A DNA stretch of 64,000 bases from an uncultured Clostridia bacterium (lineage in GTDB: Bacteria; Bacillota; Clostridia; UBA1381), in the NCBI GenBank assembly GCA_947585795.1, contig CANPXG010000004.1:1-64000 (forward strand), written 5' to 3'. Position 1 is the stretch's first letter. Each line of letters begins with the position of its first letter. Positions 1 to 8,024 of this stretch are shown here, one piece after another. Position numbers and translations under genes: made by a program. Under the pieces are notes generated by a model, which worked only from the letters and a program-made list of their open reading frames with translations, did not search any database and was not told the DNA's origin.

Positions 1-16
1 ATACACAGAAAAATAA

Positions 17-72
17 CAAGAGTGTAAGTTGTATACCATGTGCTTACACTCCTGTATACCATGTTACTCTTG
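17..72. repeat. Nested inverted and direct repeats
   Basis: An inner inverted repeat (20-28 with 43-51, GAGTGTAAG/CTTACACTC) competes with an outer one (17-23 with 66-72, CAAGAGT/ACTCTTG). The 11-base word TGTATACCATG occurs directly at 30-40 and 53-63. No gene lies nearby, so the function is unknown. It may be the end of a feature lying mostly outside the window. Confidence 0.5.
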
Positions 73-157
73 ACAAATTGCCGTCCCCTACAATTGTTGA
101 TGTTGGCACATCGAAGATGTGCGGAAGGATGTTCTTTTTAAAAAAAGAACCAAAAAC

Positions 158-193
158 CCTAAGAGGGGGGATTTCGATTTCCCCCCTCTTAGG
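158..193. other. Strong 13-bp hairpin
   Basis: CCTAAGAGGGGGG at 158-170 pairs perfectly with 181-193 around a 10-base loop. On the minus strand it is followed by a broken T-run (GTTTTTGG), so it could terminate minus-strand transcription, but no minus-strand gene feeds it inside the window. Confidence 0.5.
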
Positions 194-581
194 AATCACC
201 CCCTTGAAACGACCGGAGGGGACTTGCCCCCTCCGGACACCCCCGTGGGCGGGCGGGGGATATTTGCCCCTACAAACCGTTGCTGTCAGGGGGTCAGGGA
301 GGCGGGCTGAGGGCAGCCCGCCCTACGGGGGGAAAATTGCGCGGCGGCGGGGTGGGGTGAACAACACGTAAGTGTTGTAGGCGTGTTCGCTTGCGAACAA
401 ACGCCGTAACAAAGGCAGCCCGCCCTACGGGGGAAAATTGCGCGGCGGCGGGCGGGGATGAACAACACGCGGAGCGTGTTGTAGGCGTGTTGCGAAGCAG
501 CAAACGGCGTAGCAAAGGCAGCCCGCCCTACGGGGTGTGGGTGAGTGAAAATGCGGGCGGACAGGGCGTGCATACGGGGGG
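194..581. repeat. Intergenic repeat mosaic with ~102-bp tandem units
   Basis: This gene-free, GC-rich stretch contains tandem units starting at about 312, 414 and 517 (the last partial), each opening with GGCAGCCCGCCCTACGGGG. Each full unit carries two hairpins, for example ACAACAC-GTAA-GTGTTGT near 361 and GTTCGC-TT-GCGAAC near 386. A hairpin with a GTAG foot on the minus strand lies at 301-326. The short reading frames here have no ribosome sites or recognisable products and were left out. Confidence 0.7.
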
Positions 582-611
582 ATGGGGATGATGAGATGGG
601 AGGATTTGGAA

Positions 612-1397
612 ATGAGTGGTAAAGTGGTTGATTTGTTTATGTTTATGGGACAGTCAAATATGGCGGGGCGCGGGATATCAACTCCCTCTCACCCCGAAAC
701 GGCTCCGACCCTCGTGAAAGGCGCAGGGTACGAGTACCGCGCCGTTTCGTCGCCCGACAAGTTACACGTTGCCGGTGAGCCGTTTGGTAAAAACGAAAAC
801 AGAAGCGGCGGTATCGACGACGGCGATATGAAAACCGGCTCCTTGGTCACGTCTTTCATTAATACCTATTACAAGATTACGCGTGTGCCGATCGTGGGAA
901 TTTCCGCGTCAAAGGGCGGCAGCCGTATTTCCCAGTGGCAGCCCGACGGCTTATATTTGAGCGACGCTATAGCAAGGCTTAAAGCCGCGTCGGAATTTTT
1001 GTCGGCGAACGGATACGTCATACGCCATAAATTTATGGTGTGGTGCCAAGGGGAGTCGGACGGCGACATCGCAACGCCGAGCACAAAGTACCGCGCGGAT
1101 TTTGAAAATATGCTCGAAAAAATGCTCGAAAACGGAATCGAAAAATGTTTCCTGATAAAAATCGGTAATTATAACGGTCGTGAAAATTACGACTACGGCG
1201 ATATTAGGCGCGCGCAGGAGGAAACGGCGCGGGAAAATAAGGATGTCGTCATGGTTTCAACGATGTTCGGGCAGATGAAGGAACGCGGCTTGATGAAAGA
1301 TTCGTTCCATTATTTCCAGCAGGCTTACAACGAGGTCGGCGCGGACGCGGGAGAAAGAACTGCAAAGTATGTGGTGTCGTTGGACGAGGAGAAGTGA
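612..1397 (+). CDS. Sialate O-acetylesterase-like SGNH hydrolase
   Basis: A 261-aa predicted carbohydrate acetylesterase of the SASA/CE6-like SGNH fold. Visible family blocks are FMGQSNMAGRG near the N terminus (nucleophile Ser of the GQSN block), a Gly-rich KGGSR block, WCQGESDG in the middle (oxyanion-hole block), and a D-x-x-H pair (DSFHY) near the C terminus. It removes O-acetyl groups from sugars; the substrate cannot be read from sequence. No signal peptide is seen, so it is probably cytoplasmic. The ATG at 612 is chosen over 582 because GGGAGGA sits about 8 bases upstream. It stands alone between two repeat mosaics, with no clear promoter. Its 3' end and terminator were split by a later insertion. 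Confidence 0.8.
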   Translation: MSGKVVDLFMFMGQSNMAGRGISTPSHPETAPTLVKGAGYEYRAVSSPDKLHVAGEPFGKNENRSGGIDDGDMKTGSLVTSFINTYYKITRVPIVGISASKGGSRISQWQPDGLYLSDAIARLKAASEFLSANGYVIRHKFMVWCQGESDGDIATPSTKYRADFENMLEKMLENGIEKCFLIKIGNYNGRENYDYGDIRRAQEETARENKDVVMVSTMFGQMKERGLMKDSFHYFQQAYNEVGADAGERTAKYVVSLDEEK

Positions 1398-1419
1398 AAA
1401 GCCTTGAAGGCGTGAGGTG
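1381..1419. repeat. 39-bp direct repeat, copy 1
   Basis: A perfect 39-base match to 1877-1915. This copy holds the last codons and stop of the esterase gene plus the left arm of its terminator, but is cut off from the right arm by the inserted sequence 1420-1876. Confidence 0.9.
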
Positions 1420-1654
1420 GACCCTAAAGTTTAGACAAAATTTAATATTAAATTGCTTGCGAATGAGTTCGGTATTGTACCGGGCTCATTCCGTTTAATT
1501 TCATAGGTATTCGGTCGTTGTTGTAATAGTCGATATATTCCTTTAATTCCCCGATGAATTCGCCGGCGCTCTCAAATTCCTCGCCATAAAACATCTCTAC
1601 CTTCAATCTCCCGAAAAAGTTCTCCATACAGTTCCCGTTCCTTGACTTGCTTCT
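1419..1654 (-). pseudogene. IS3-family transposase (OrfB) C-terminal remnant
   Basis: Read on the minus strand, 1448-1654 encodes the end of an IS3-family integrase-type transposase: blocks SRNGNCMENFFGRLK, EEFESAGEFI, YYNNDRIPMKLNG and SPVQYRTHS, then a stop at 1448-1450. This is the region holding the last catalytic Glu of the DDE domain. Upstream the frame hits a stop at 1655-1657, so only about 68 residues remain. Beyond the stop, GTGGACCCTAAAGTTTAGAC at about 1418-1437 resembles an IS3-group terminal inverted repeat. Non-functional. Confidence 0.85.
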
Positions 1655-1689
1655 TCAGAGGCCTTTGATATTCAGCATGCCGGTACTGC

Positions 1690-1876
1690 TAACCCTGACC
1701 TGAGTGAAACAACGGCGCAGCACCCCCCTCGTGGACACCCCCCGTATAGCAGAGCGTTGACAACGGGGTGTCAGGGAGGCGGGCTGAGGGCAGCCCGCCC
1801 TACGGGGTGTGGGTGAGTGAAAAAGCGGGCGGAGGTAAAGGGCGTGCATACGGCGGGCTGAGGGAGTGCGGGGGGA
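1690..1876. repeat. Intergenic repeat mosaic
   Basis: This segment resembles the mosaic upstream of the esterase gene (about 283-590): the same block runs from GGTGTCAGGGAGGCGGGCTG through GTGTGGGTGAGTGAAAA to GGGCGTGCATACGG. A GTAG-footed hairpin (minus orientation) lies at 1778-1803. The esterase gene is therefore flanked by related repeats. Confidence 0.7.
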
Positions 1877-1915
1877 TGGACGAGGAGAAGTGAAAAGCCT
1901 TGAAGGCGTGAGGTG
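1877..1915. repeat. 39-bp direct repeat, copy 2
   Basis: Perfect copy of 1381-1419. It still leads into the intact terminator, so this is the original gene end and the inserted DNA separated the working gene from it. Confidence 0.9.
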
Positions 1916-1936
1916 CGCTGTTTCAAGGCTTTTTTT
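1893..1936. terminator. Rho-independent terminator, probably bidirectional
   Basis: AAAAGCCTTGAA (1893-1904) pairs with TTCAAGGCTTTT ending in a T-run at 1930-1936. It serves the esterase direction and, reversed, the anti-sigma gene ending at 1938. Confidence 0.7.
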
Positions 1937-1937
1937 A

Positions 1938-3035
1938 TTATTCTATACCGTTCACTATCTCGTCAACGCTGCTTTTATCTGCTCCCTCGGCGTGTATTTC
2001 TATGCTCATGCCGCCCGATGACATCGACACGGTCATGTTCTCGCCGTCGCCGTCATAGGAGGGCGGCGTGTCTTCTTCGCCCGAATAGTACGCGTCGACC
2101 GTTATGCTCGCGCCGTCGCCGTTCACGAACGATGCGGAGGTTTCCGTGCGGTACTCGCATGAGTAGCCGTTAGGAGTCGGAATATACACGCTTTGCGCGG
2201 GCAGCATGTATGAGTGGGAAAGCTCGCCGCCGTCGCTTTGCGCGGACTGTGAGCCCGATAAATCGGCATTTTTGTTCTCTTGATCGTCCTCTTGCTTGTA
2301 CGCTGCCGACGAGCTGCCGCCTCCGCCGCCCGCGTGAGCGCCGCTGCTTTCAACGCCGTACTTATTGTTTTCGTAAATTTCCATATCCGCCGAGAAGCGG
2401 GCAGGATCCGCTTCGTCGGCTTCTATGGACTCGGGCACTGACGGCGGCTGCGCCTTTGGGATCGCCTCGTCGGCAATGATCTCGCTCGCGCCGAAAGTGT
2501 CCGCTGCTGCGGGGGGTGCTTCGTTTACTCCGTTTTCTTCAATTTTTCTACCTTTATCCTCAATTCCGTTCCTGTCTGAATTATAAGCGCCCGCCGCTTT
2601 CGGAGGATCTGCCGCGTCCGTCTTTTTCGGTGATACCGGCGCGGCTGCTTCATTTTTCGCATACGAATGTACACTTGTATCTGATACGCCTGTATCGGAT
2701 ACGTCTGTATCGGATACGCTTGTACCATGGGGAGGGGTTTTGGCAGAGGAGCTTACGGCGGGGACAGGCGTGCCTTGCGGCGGCGCTGTGTGCGTGGCGG
2801 TTTCCTCGACCGTTACCGCGTCGTCCGTGCCGTGCATATTCTGCCACACGGGCGCGGAAATAACAGCCGCCGATACTATCAAGAGCGCCGCAGCGGCGCT
2901 TGCCGCGTATTTCGCGTAGCCGTTAAGCAAAGGAGGACGGCGCTTATGCGCGTTTTTAATGACACTGTTTATAAATTCTTCACTTGCCTTTATGTCGTCA
3001 TTGGCTTCCTTGTAGTATTTTCTAAACAAAGTCAT
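1938..3035 (-). CDS. Putative membrane anti-sigma factor
   Basis: A 365-aa protein predicted to hold the adjacent ECF sigma factor at the membrane. Its start overlaps the sigma gene by 14 bases, the usual arrangement of translationally coupled sigma/anti-sigma pairs. It has a short basic N-terminal cytoplasmic segment, one hydrophobic segment near residues 42-65, then a long low-complexity extracellular region rich in A, D, S, E and P, and a C-terminal globular part (about 285-365). No zinc-binding HxxxCxxC signature is seen, so the call rests on context and topology. The ATG is only about two bases from AGGAGG; a TTG six bases further in is possible. Codons near 2675-2724 form 15-bp repeats giving an S-V/G-S-D-T pattern. 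Confidence 0.55.
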   Translation of the reverse strand: MTLFRKYYKEANDDIKASEEFINSVIKNAHKRRPPLLNGYAKYAASAAAALLIVSAAVISAPVWQNMHGTDDAVTVEETATHTAPPQGTPVPAVSSSAKTPPHGTSVSDTDVSDTGVSDTSVHSYAKNEAAAPVSPKKTDAADPPKAAGAYNSDRNGIEDKGRKIEENGVNEAPPAAADTFGASEIIADEAIPKAQPPSVPESIEADEADPARFSADMEIYENNKYGVESSGAHAGGGGGSSSAAYKQEDDQENKNADLSGSQSAQSDGGELSHSYMLPAQSVYIPTPNGYSCEYRTETSASFVNGDGASITVDAYYSGEEDTPPSYDGDGENMTVSMSSGGMSIEIHAEGADKSSVDEIVNGIE

Positions 3036-3513
3036 AACCTCCTTTCAGTTTTTGGCGCAGCATTTCCCGCGCGCGGAAGAGTTGGGATCTTACGGTGGAT
3101 TGCTTTAGTCCCAAAGCGTCGGATATTTCCTTCACGCTCATATCCTCGTAGTAAAACAGGTGTATCACGGCGCGGTATTTTGAAGGAAGGTCATGCACCG
3201 CAAAATACACCTCGCTTTTCTCGGGCGTGTCAAAAGCTATTTCCTCGGTAAGCGGTACCGTTTTACGGTTCCACGCGCCCATGAAAATACTTTTTGAGCA
3301 GTTTATCGTAACTCGTATGAGCCACGCTTTTATGTGCTCGTCCGATTTGAGGCTCGAGCGTTTTTGTATGAAACGAAGAAATACCTCCTGCGTCACGTCT
3401 TCCGCGTTCGGCACGCTGCGCGTCTGCGACAGGGCAAGACGGTACACCATGTCAAAGTACGCGCGTATGATCTCATCCGACGACGCGTCCGCCGTCGGTC
3501 GGTCTGCTGCCAT
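3022..3513 (-). CDS. ECF RNA polymerase sigma factor
   Basis: A 163-aa extracytoplasmic-function sigma-70 factor that directs RNA polymerase to stress or envelope promoters. Region 2 is visible as DMVYRLALSQTRSVPNAEDVTQEVFLRF and region 4 as LPSKYRAVIHLFYYEDMSVKEISDALGLKQSTVRSQ-FRAREML (each quoted only as family landmarks), at roughly residues 20-80 and 105-155. No region 1 or 3, as expected for ECF factors. The ATG at 3513 (MAADRP) is preferred over 3531 because GGAGGGGG lies just upstream. The gene for a membrane partner follows with overlap. Confidence 0.9.
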   Translation of the reverse strand: MAADRPTADASSDEIIRAYFDMVYRLALSQTRSVPNAEDVTQEVFLRFIQKRSSLKSDEHIKAWLIRVTINCSKSIFMGAWNRKTVPLTEEIAFDTPEKSEVYFAVHDLPSKYRAVIHLFYYEDMSVKEISDALGLKQSTVRSQLFRAREMLRQKLKGGYDFV

Positions 3514-3553
3514 AGATCCCCCTCCCTTCATCTATAATACTTTTTAAACGGTC

Positions 3554-3563
3554 AAAAGGTTGC
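3554..3563 (-). promoter_or_regulatory. Possible ECF-type -35 element (autoregulation)
   Basis: Upstream of the sigma gene the minus strand reads GCAACCTTTT, like the AACC core of many ECF -35 boxes, with GTATTATAG roughly 16 bases further on. This would fit autoregulation, but the -10 match is weak. Confidence 0.3.
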
Positions 3564-3590
3564 AAAAAGCTCGAAAAAATTTTAAAAAAT

Positions 3591-3613
3591 CCCCTTAGAT
3601 TTCTCTAAGGGGA
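3591..3613 (-). terminator. Terminator of the rpsF-ssb-rpsR operon
   Basis: Minus strand: CCCCTTAGA/TCTAAGGGG 9-bp stem with a 5-base loop, then TTTTTTAAAATTTTTT. It lies directly after rpsR. Confidence 0.85.
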
Positions 3614-3628
3614 TCTTATCCTGTCAAA

Positions 3629-3874
3629 TTATTCAGCAACGAACGGCAAGAGCGCTATAATTCTCGCGCGCTTAATAGCCGTTGTGAGCTGTCTTTGATG
3701 TTTTGCACAGTTGCCGCTGATACGTCTGGGCACTATCTTGCCTCTTTCTGTGACATATCTTCTGAGCTTCGCCGTGTCTTTGTAATCAATATGCTCGATC
3801 TTATCCACGCAGAACATGCAAACCTTTTTCTTAGGTCTTCTTGCTCTTTGCGGTCTGTCATTTCTTTCAGCCAT
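3629..3874 (-). CDS. rpsR: 30S ribosomal protein S18
   Basis: An 81-aa S18 of the small ribosomal subunit platform, partner of S6. The family core is visible ([46 protein letters not shown]). It is the zinc-binding type: CxxC at residues 19-22 and a later CAKH. Last gene of rpsF-ssb-rpsR, followed by a terminator. Confidence 0.97.
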   Translation of the reverse strand: MAERNDRPQRARRPKKKVCMFCVDKIEHIDYKDTAKLRRYVTERGKIVPRRISGNCAKHQRQLTTAIKRARIIALLPFVAE

Positions 3875-3910
3875 TGTTTTTTCCTCCTATCAATTTCTAT
3901 CACCGCTTGA

Positions 3911-4417
3911 TCAGAACGGTAGATCGTCCTCGCTGCCATCCAAATCCGCGAAACCGTCCATGTCAAAATCGTCACCAAATTCCGGCTCGTCCTTCGGCGG
4001 CTGCTGAGCTTCAAATCCGCCCTGAGCGTTGTTATAGCCGCTTTGACCGCCGTATCCCTGATTTTGACGGTAGTCGCCTCCGCCCTGAGTGCCGGTTTCG
4101 GCTTTTGAACCGGTGAAATATGCCTCGTCCACGCTTACCTCCGTGGCGTACTGTCTTTTACCGTCCTGACCGTCCCAGCTTCTCGACTGGATGCTTCCGA
4201 CTACCGCGATCATACTTCCCTTGCGGAAATATCTCGCGATAAATTCGCCCGTCTGCCGCCATGCGACACAGTTGATAAAGTCAGCCTGCTGCTGACCATC
4301 TCTCCCGGCAAAGCGTCTGTTCACCGCGATTGAAAATCTTGCAAGTGAAACACCGTTTGGTGTTTGACGCATTTCGACGTCACGGGTAAGACGTCCCATT
4401 AAAATAACCTTGTTCAT
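3911..4417 (-). CDS. ssb: Single-stranded DNA-binding protein
   Basis: A 168-aa SSB. The N-terminal OB-fold (residues 1-105) starts MNKVILMGRLTRDVEMR and contains NCVAWRQTGEF. A Gly/Gln/Asn-rich linker follows, and the acidic tip EDDLPF is the docking tail that recruits repair and replication proteins. Size is normal for Firmicutes SsbA. It sits between rpsF and rpsR, the standard order, and is transcribed from the rpsF promoter. Confidence 0.97.
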   Translation of the reverse strand: MNKVILMGRLTRDVEMRQTPNGVSLARFSIAVNRRFAGRDGQQQADFINCVAWRQTGEFIARYFRKGSMIAVVGSIQSRSWDGQDGKRQYATEVSVDEAYFTGSKAETGTQGGGDYRQNQGYGGQSGYNNAQGGFEAQQPPKDEPEFGDDFDMDGFADLDGSEDDLPF

Positions 4418-4438
4418 ACTTGCACCGCTTTCTTAAGA

Positions 4439-4741
4439 CTATTCTTCGTCTTTTCTGATAACGATAGTTCTCAGTATTCCTTCCGTGATCTTGTACTGTC
4501 TTTCGAGTTCCTTCGGGAACGCGCTGTCAGCCTTAAAGTTTACAAGATAGTAGAAACCTTCGGTTCTATCATTAATCTCGTAGGCAAGTCTTCTCTTACC
4601 CCACTCGTCGACCGATTCAAGTTCACCGTTCTTTTCGATAAGCGATACAAACTTATCCTTAAGCGCGGTCACGCTCTCCTCGTCAAGCGCAGCGTCAATG
4701 ATAAAAATTGTTTCATAGCTGTTTAAGATTTTTTCAGCCAT
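4439..4741 (-). CDS. rpsF: 30S ribosomal protein S6
   Basis: A 100-aa S6, the partner of S18. Hallmarks are NSYETIFIIDAAL, WGKRRLAYEI and FYYLVNFKA. The start is the ATG at 4741 (MAEKIL), because AAGGAGG lies about 7 bases upstream; a GTG at 4750 would overlap that ribosome site. First gene of the S6-SSB-S18 operon. Confidence 0.97.
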   Translation of the reverse strand: MAEKILNSYETIFIIDAALDEESVTALKDKFVSLIEKNGELESVDEWGKRRLAYEINDRTEGFYYLVNFKADSAFPKELERQYKITEGILRTIVIRKDEE

Positions 4742-4758
4742 TTTTCGCACCTCCTTAT

Positions 4759-4812
4759 GGACTTTAGTCCTGCGAAAGATTTCGCAGGCAAGGATCGTCT
4801 GTCTTCACAGAC
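4759..4812 (-). promoter_or_regulatory. rpsF leader hairpins, possible S6:S18 autoregulation
   Basis: The leader holds a GTCTGT/ACAGAC hairpin (4797-4812) and two mutually exclusive stems: CCTGCGAAA/TTTCGCAGG (4769-4777 with 4780-4788) and GGACT/AGTCC (4759-4770). The second stem borders the ribosome site. S6:S18 complexes are known to bind their own leaders in many bacteria, but I do not see the published CCG-bulge motif here. Confidence 0.4.
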
Positions 4813-4818
4813 TTAGGT

Positions 4819-4847
4819 ATTATACTTCAAAATTTTGAAAAAGTCAA
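4819..4847 (-). promoter_or_regulatory. rpsF operon promoter
   Basis: TTGACT (4842-4847), 17-base spacer, TATAAT (4819-4824) on the minus strand. A near-perfect housekeeping promoter. Confidence 0.85.
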
Positions 4848-4852
4848 GACCT

Positions 4853-5221
4853 TTAAGGCAAATTTTTTTCGGGGCGCGGAAACCTTGCCAGCATTACCTC
4901 GTAGTAGTCGCATATGCGCTTTAAGCCCTCCTCGCTGAGCTTCGCAAGGTCGAAGTTCAAATTGTCGGGGATATTGATTCTGTAGCGGTTGTCGTTCATG
5001 CCGTAGAGATAGTCCATCGGTACGTTGAAGAGCGCCGCGATGATCTTTATCGCGTCCACGTCGGGGAAGCGTATGCCGCTTTCCCAGTTCGCGACGCTCG
5101 AACGCGACACGCGCGCCTTGTCCGCAAGCTCCGTCTGCGTCATGTTCTGTTCGATACGCAACTGTCTTAGTCTTTGCCCAAACTCCCTATTGTTGTCCGT
5201 TGTCTTAGTCTTTGACATCAT
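4853..5221 (-). CDS. XRE-family transcriptional regulator
   Basis: A 122-aa DNA-binding protein. The Cro/C1-type helix-turn-helix spans about residues 14-68 (FGQRLRQLRIEQNMTQTELA, RSSVANWESG, FPDVDAIKIIAALF). The rest (70-122) is a small helical tail of unknown role. The ATG at 5221 is chosen because GGAG lies 7 bases upstream; the gene overlaps the ftsH stop by 17 bases, so it is probably co-expressed with ftsH. Targets are unknown. Confidence 0.85.
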   Translation of the reverse strand: MMSKTKTTDNNREFGQRLRQLRIEQNMTQTELADKARVSRSSVANWESGIRFPDVDAIKIIAALFNVPMDYLYGMNDNRYRINIPDNLNFDLAKLSEEGLKRICDYYEVMLARFPRPEKNLP

Positions 5222-7181
5222 CGTTATCTCCAAATTCCGCGCCGCGGCGTTTATCCTTCACGCTCTTGTAAATCTCCATAAACGTGTCGCCGGTAACGGT
5301 TTCCTTGTCTATGAGGTAACGCGCGATCTCGTCGAGAGCGTCGCGGTTTTCCACAAGTATACGCATCGCCTTGTCGTGACATTCCTTCAGTACGCGTATG
5401 ATCTCGTTGTCAACAGCCGTCTTTGTTTCCTCGGAGCAGTTGGAAACGCTTCTGCCGTCGAGGTACTTGTTCTGCACGCTCTCAAGTCCCGCCATGCCGA
5501 ATTTGTCCGACATGCCGTACTGCGTTATCATGTTGCGCGCAAGAAGCGTCGCGCGCTCTATGTCGTTCGCCGCGCCCGTGGTCTTGGTGTTGAACACAAG
5601 CTCCTCCGCCGCGCGTCCCGCAAGGAATACGGTTATTTGGTCAAGTATCTCGTCACGGGACATGAGGTAGTGCTCCTCCTCCTCGGGCATCTGCATAGTG
5701 TAGCCCAAAGAGCCCATCGTTCTCGGTACTATCGTTATTTTGTGCACGGGCTGTGTGTGTTTCTGTACCGCAGTGGCGAGGGCGTGTCCGACCTCGTGGA
5801 ACGCGACGATCTCCTTTTCCTTGTCTGACAGGATCCTGTCCTTTTTCTCCTTACCGGCTATGATTACCTCGACAGCCTCCATAAGGTCCTCCTGCGATAC
5901 GGTCCTTCTGCCCATGCGTACGGCTCTTAACGCCGCCTCGTTTACCATGTTCGCAAGGTCCGCGCCCGCCGCGCCGCTTGTGGCGAGAGCCATTTCGCGG
6001 AGGTCTATGTCCGGTTCCGTTTTTACGTTCTTTATATGGACCTTAAGTATGTCCTCCCTGCCCTTTAAGTCGGGCTTTTCGACGATGATGCGCCTGTCGA
6101 AGCGTCCCGGACGTAAGAGTGCCTTGTCAAGTACCTCGGGGCGGTTCGTCGCGGCGATTATTACAAGTCCGCGTGAGGAGTCGAAGCCGTCCATTTCGTT
6201 CAGGAGTTGGTTTAAGGTCTGTTCGCGCTCGTCGTTTGAGCTTATTTGATTATCTCGCGACTTTCCTATCGCGTCAATTTCGTCTATGAAGATTATACAC
6301 GGCGCTTTCGCCGATGCTTGTTTGAACAGGTCGCGTACTCTCGACGCGCCCACGCCGACAAACATTTCCACAAATTCAGAGCCGGAAAGCGAGAAGAACG
6401 GTACCTTCGCCTCGCCCGCGACGGCTTTCGCGAGAAGCGTTTTACCCGTTCCCGGCGGTCCGACGAGCAGCGCGCCGCGCGGCTGCTTCGCGCCTATTGC
6501 CTTGTACTTGGACGGGTTGTGAAGGTAGTCCACGATTTCGTCAAGACTTTCCTTCGCCTCCTCCTGTCCCGCCACGTCCTTAAACGTGACGCCGGTGGAG
6601 TTTTCCACGCTGTACATTTTCGCGTGGGACTGACCTATGCCCATTATTCCGCCGCCTCCGCCCATGCGCTTCGACATGGAGCGCGTCAGGAGGAAGAAGA
6701 GCAGGTAGATAATTCCAAGCGGAAGTATCCACGTCAGGAAAAAGTCGAGTATGGGGCTGTTGTTCTGTATCGGCGTGGAGTACTTAACTCCCTTTTCGTC
6801 GAGCTGCGCAAGCAAACGCTCGTCGTATATATAACCCGTATAATATACGCGGCGGCTGTTTTGCTTCACTTTGTCGAGCGCCGCGTCCACGTCAAGTCCC
6901 AAAGAGCGCATAAACGAGTCTGTGCGCGGCTCTATTTCGGGTTCGGCACCGTTTTCCTCTATTTTTTCGTAAATGACAAATCTGTCTTGGGTGATGACCA
7001 CCTCGTCTACCTTGTCCGCGTCCAGCATGGCAAGGAAATCACTGTAGGAGATCTCCTGCTTTTTCGGTGACTGCAGCGATAACATCATTACGTTAAGTAT
7101 GACGGTCGCGATAATGGATATGGCAAGGAATATTAGTAAAGGACTTTTAAAGGGCGAACGATTTTTTTTATCGTTGTTCAT
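5205..7181 (-). CDS. ftsH: ATP-dependent zinc metalloprotease FtsH
   Basis: A 658-aa membrane AAA+ protease that degrades misfolded membrane and regulatory proteins. N-terminal membrane segment about 14-36, extracellular loop, second membrane segment about 148-166. The AAA module has Walker A GPPGTGKT (241-248), Walker B IIFIDE (296-301) and a second region of homology with [18 protein letters not shown]. The M41 protease domain has the zinc site HEVGH (462-466) and [16 protein letters not shown] precedes the ATG. An XRE gene overlaps its 3' end. Confidence 0.98.
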   Translation of the reverse strand: MNNDKKNRSPFKSPLLIFLAISIIATVILNVMMLSLQSPKKQEISYSDFLAMLDADKVDEVVITQDRFVIYEKIEENGAEPEIEPRTDSFMRSLGLDVDAALDKVKQNSRRVYYTGYIYDERLLAQLDEKGVKYSTPIQNNSPILDFFLTWILPLGIIYLLFFLLTRSMSKRMGGGGGIMGIGQSHAKMYSVENSTGVTFKDVAGQEEAKESLDEIVDYLHNPSKYKAIGAKQPRGALLVGPPGTGKTLLAKAVAGEAKVPFFSLSGSEFVEMFVGVGASRVRDLFKQASAKAPCIIFIDEIDAIGKSRDNQISSNDEREQTLNQLLNEMDGFDSSRGLVIIAATNRPEVLDKALLRPGRFDRRIIVEKPDLKGREDILKVHIKNVKTEPDIDLREMALATSGAAGADLANMVNEAALRAVRMGRRTVSQEDLMEAVEVIIAGKEKKDRILSDKEKEIVAFHEVGHALATAVQKHTQPVHKITIVPRTMGSLGYTMQMPEEEEHYLMSRDEILDQITVFLAGRAAEELVFNTKTTGAANDIERATLLARNMITQYGMSDKFGMAGLESVQNKYLDGRSVSNCSEETKTAVDNEIIRVLKECHDKAMRILVENRDALDEIARYLIDKETVTGDTFMEIYKSVKDKRRGAEFGDNDDVKD

Positions 7182-7223
7182 TCAATTGTATCCTCCTTAA
7201 TTCTCAATGCTTAACTGCTCTAC

Positions 7224-7252
7224 ATTTTATCACTTTATTTCAAGTATTTCAA
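7224..7252 (-). promoter_or_regulatory. ftsH promoter
   Basis: TTGAAA (7247-7252), 17-base spacer, TAAAAT (7224-7229), minus strand. Confidence 0.65.
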
Positions 7253-7274
7253 TATTTTTATTGATTTTTATAAA

Positions 7275-7298
7275 TTTTTTCATAATTTGGACACAATT
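7275..7298. repeat. 24-bp direct repeat, left copy
   Basis: Perfectly repeated at 8303-8326. It starts with six T, then CATAATTTGGACACAATT. The two copies bracket the ART-like gene pair. Confidence 0.9.
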
Positions 7299-7343
7299 GT
7301 TTGAATTATGCGGTCAAGCTCGATAGCTTAAGCAATTATAAAT

Positions 7344-7372
7344 TTGACAAAATATTTGTTTTGAGATATAAT
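7344..7372 (+). promoter_or_regulatory. Promoter of the ART-like pair
   Basis: TTGACA (7344-7349), 17-base spacer, TATAAT (7367-7372): perfect consensus, 40 bases before the gene start. Confidence 0.85.
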
Positions 7373-7412
7373 TACGATAGAATTATAAAGATGATTTCTC
7401 GGTGGGGGCATT

Positions 7413-8000
7413 ATGATTGTATATCACGGTACGGATAACCTAAGTGCAGAATCAATTTTGGCTAACGGAATTAAACTAAAGTATGGAGATAAGTCCGTTG
7501 ATAACGGACAGGGGTTCTATACAACTCCCAATCTTCAATTTGCCGCAGAGCGCGCGAAAGAAACCGCCTATAGAAAATCCATGCTTACCGAGCAGGCTTT
7601 GTATCCGGTCGTAATAGCGATAGATTTGCAAATACCCGTTAATGACAGTGATATAACAATAAAATCATTTGACGAGGGTCGTACATACGAATGGAAAGAG
7701 TTTATCTTTTACAACAGAATCGGAATACGTGCCTTGCAAAAATGGAAGATAAAGAGCAATAACCATAACTTGGACGCAAAGTATGATATTGTGATCAATG
7801 AAACAGCCGATACCGGTGTAAACAGGGCTGTTGCGAACTATAGATATAAAAAGAACGTGAACGTACATGACTTACGGGAAATCATAAACACGATCGACAA
7901 ATCGTCACGACCTTATTGGGATAAGCAAATTTCTTTACACACGAAAAAGGCTTGTTCTTGTATAAAGTCAATGAAAATAATATCTCTCAAGGACGAATAA
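7413..8000 (+). CDS. DUF3990-type ADP-ribosyltransferase-like protein
   Basis: A 195-aa protein with features of the DUF3990 family, which belongs to the ADP-ribosyltransferase fold. Candidate catalytic positions of an H-Y-E type site are visible: YHGTDN at residues 4-9 (H5), GFYTT at 34-38 (Y36), and the Glu-rich YEWKEFIFYNR around residue 90. YDIVINETADTGV further on matches the usual D-(I/V)-V-x-x-x-x-A-D block. Cytoplasmic, no signal peptide. It is followed closely by a small gene from the same promoter, which suggests a toxin-antitoxin-like pair. More AT-rich than neighbours and enclosed by 24-bp direct repeats. The enzymatic role is inferred from fold only. Confidence 0.65.
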   Translation: MIVYHGTDNLSAESILANGIKLKYGDKSVDNGQGFYTTPNLQFAAERAKETAYRKSMLTEQALYPVVIAIDLQIPVNDSDITIKSFDEGRTYEWKEFIFYNRIGIRALQKWKIKSNNHNLDAKYDIVINETADTGVNRAVANYRYKKNVNVHDLREIINTIDKSSRPYWDKQISLHTKKACSCIKSMKIISLKDE

Positions 8001-8024
8001 CAGAGTGAAGGAGTGAGTATAATA

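Noticed and set aside
78-591. Reading frames in the first 600 bases
   Set aside because: They lie in repeat mosaic, run on both strands, have no ribosome sites and show no protein-like composition.
1419-1876. Active insertion sequence
   Set aside because: Only about 68 codons of the transposase end remain, only one end is visible, and there is no OrfA.
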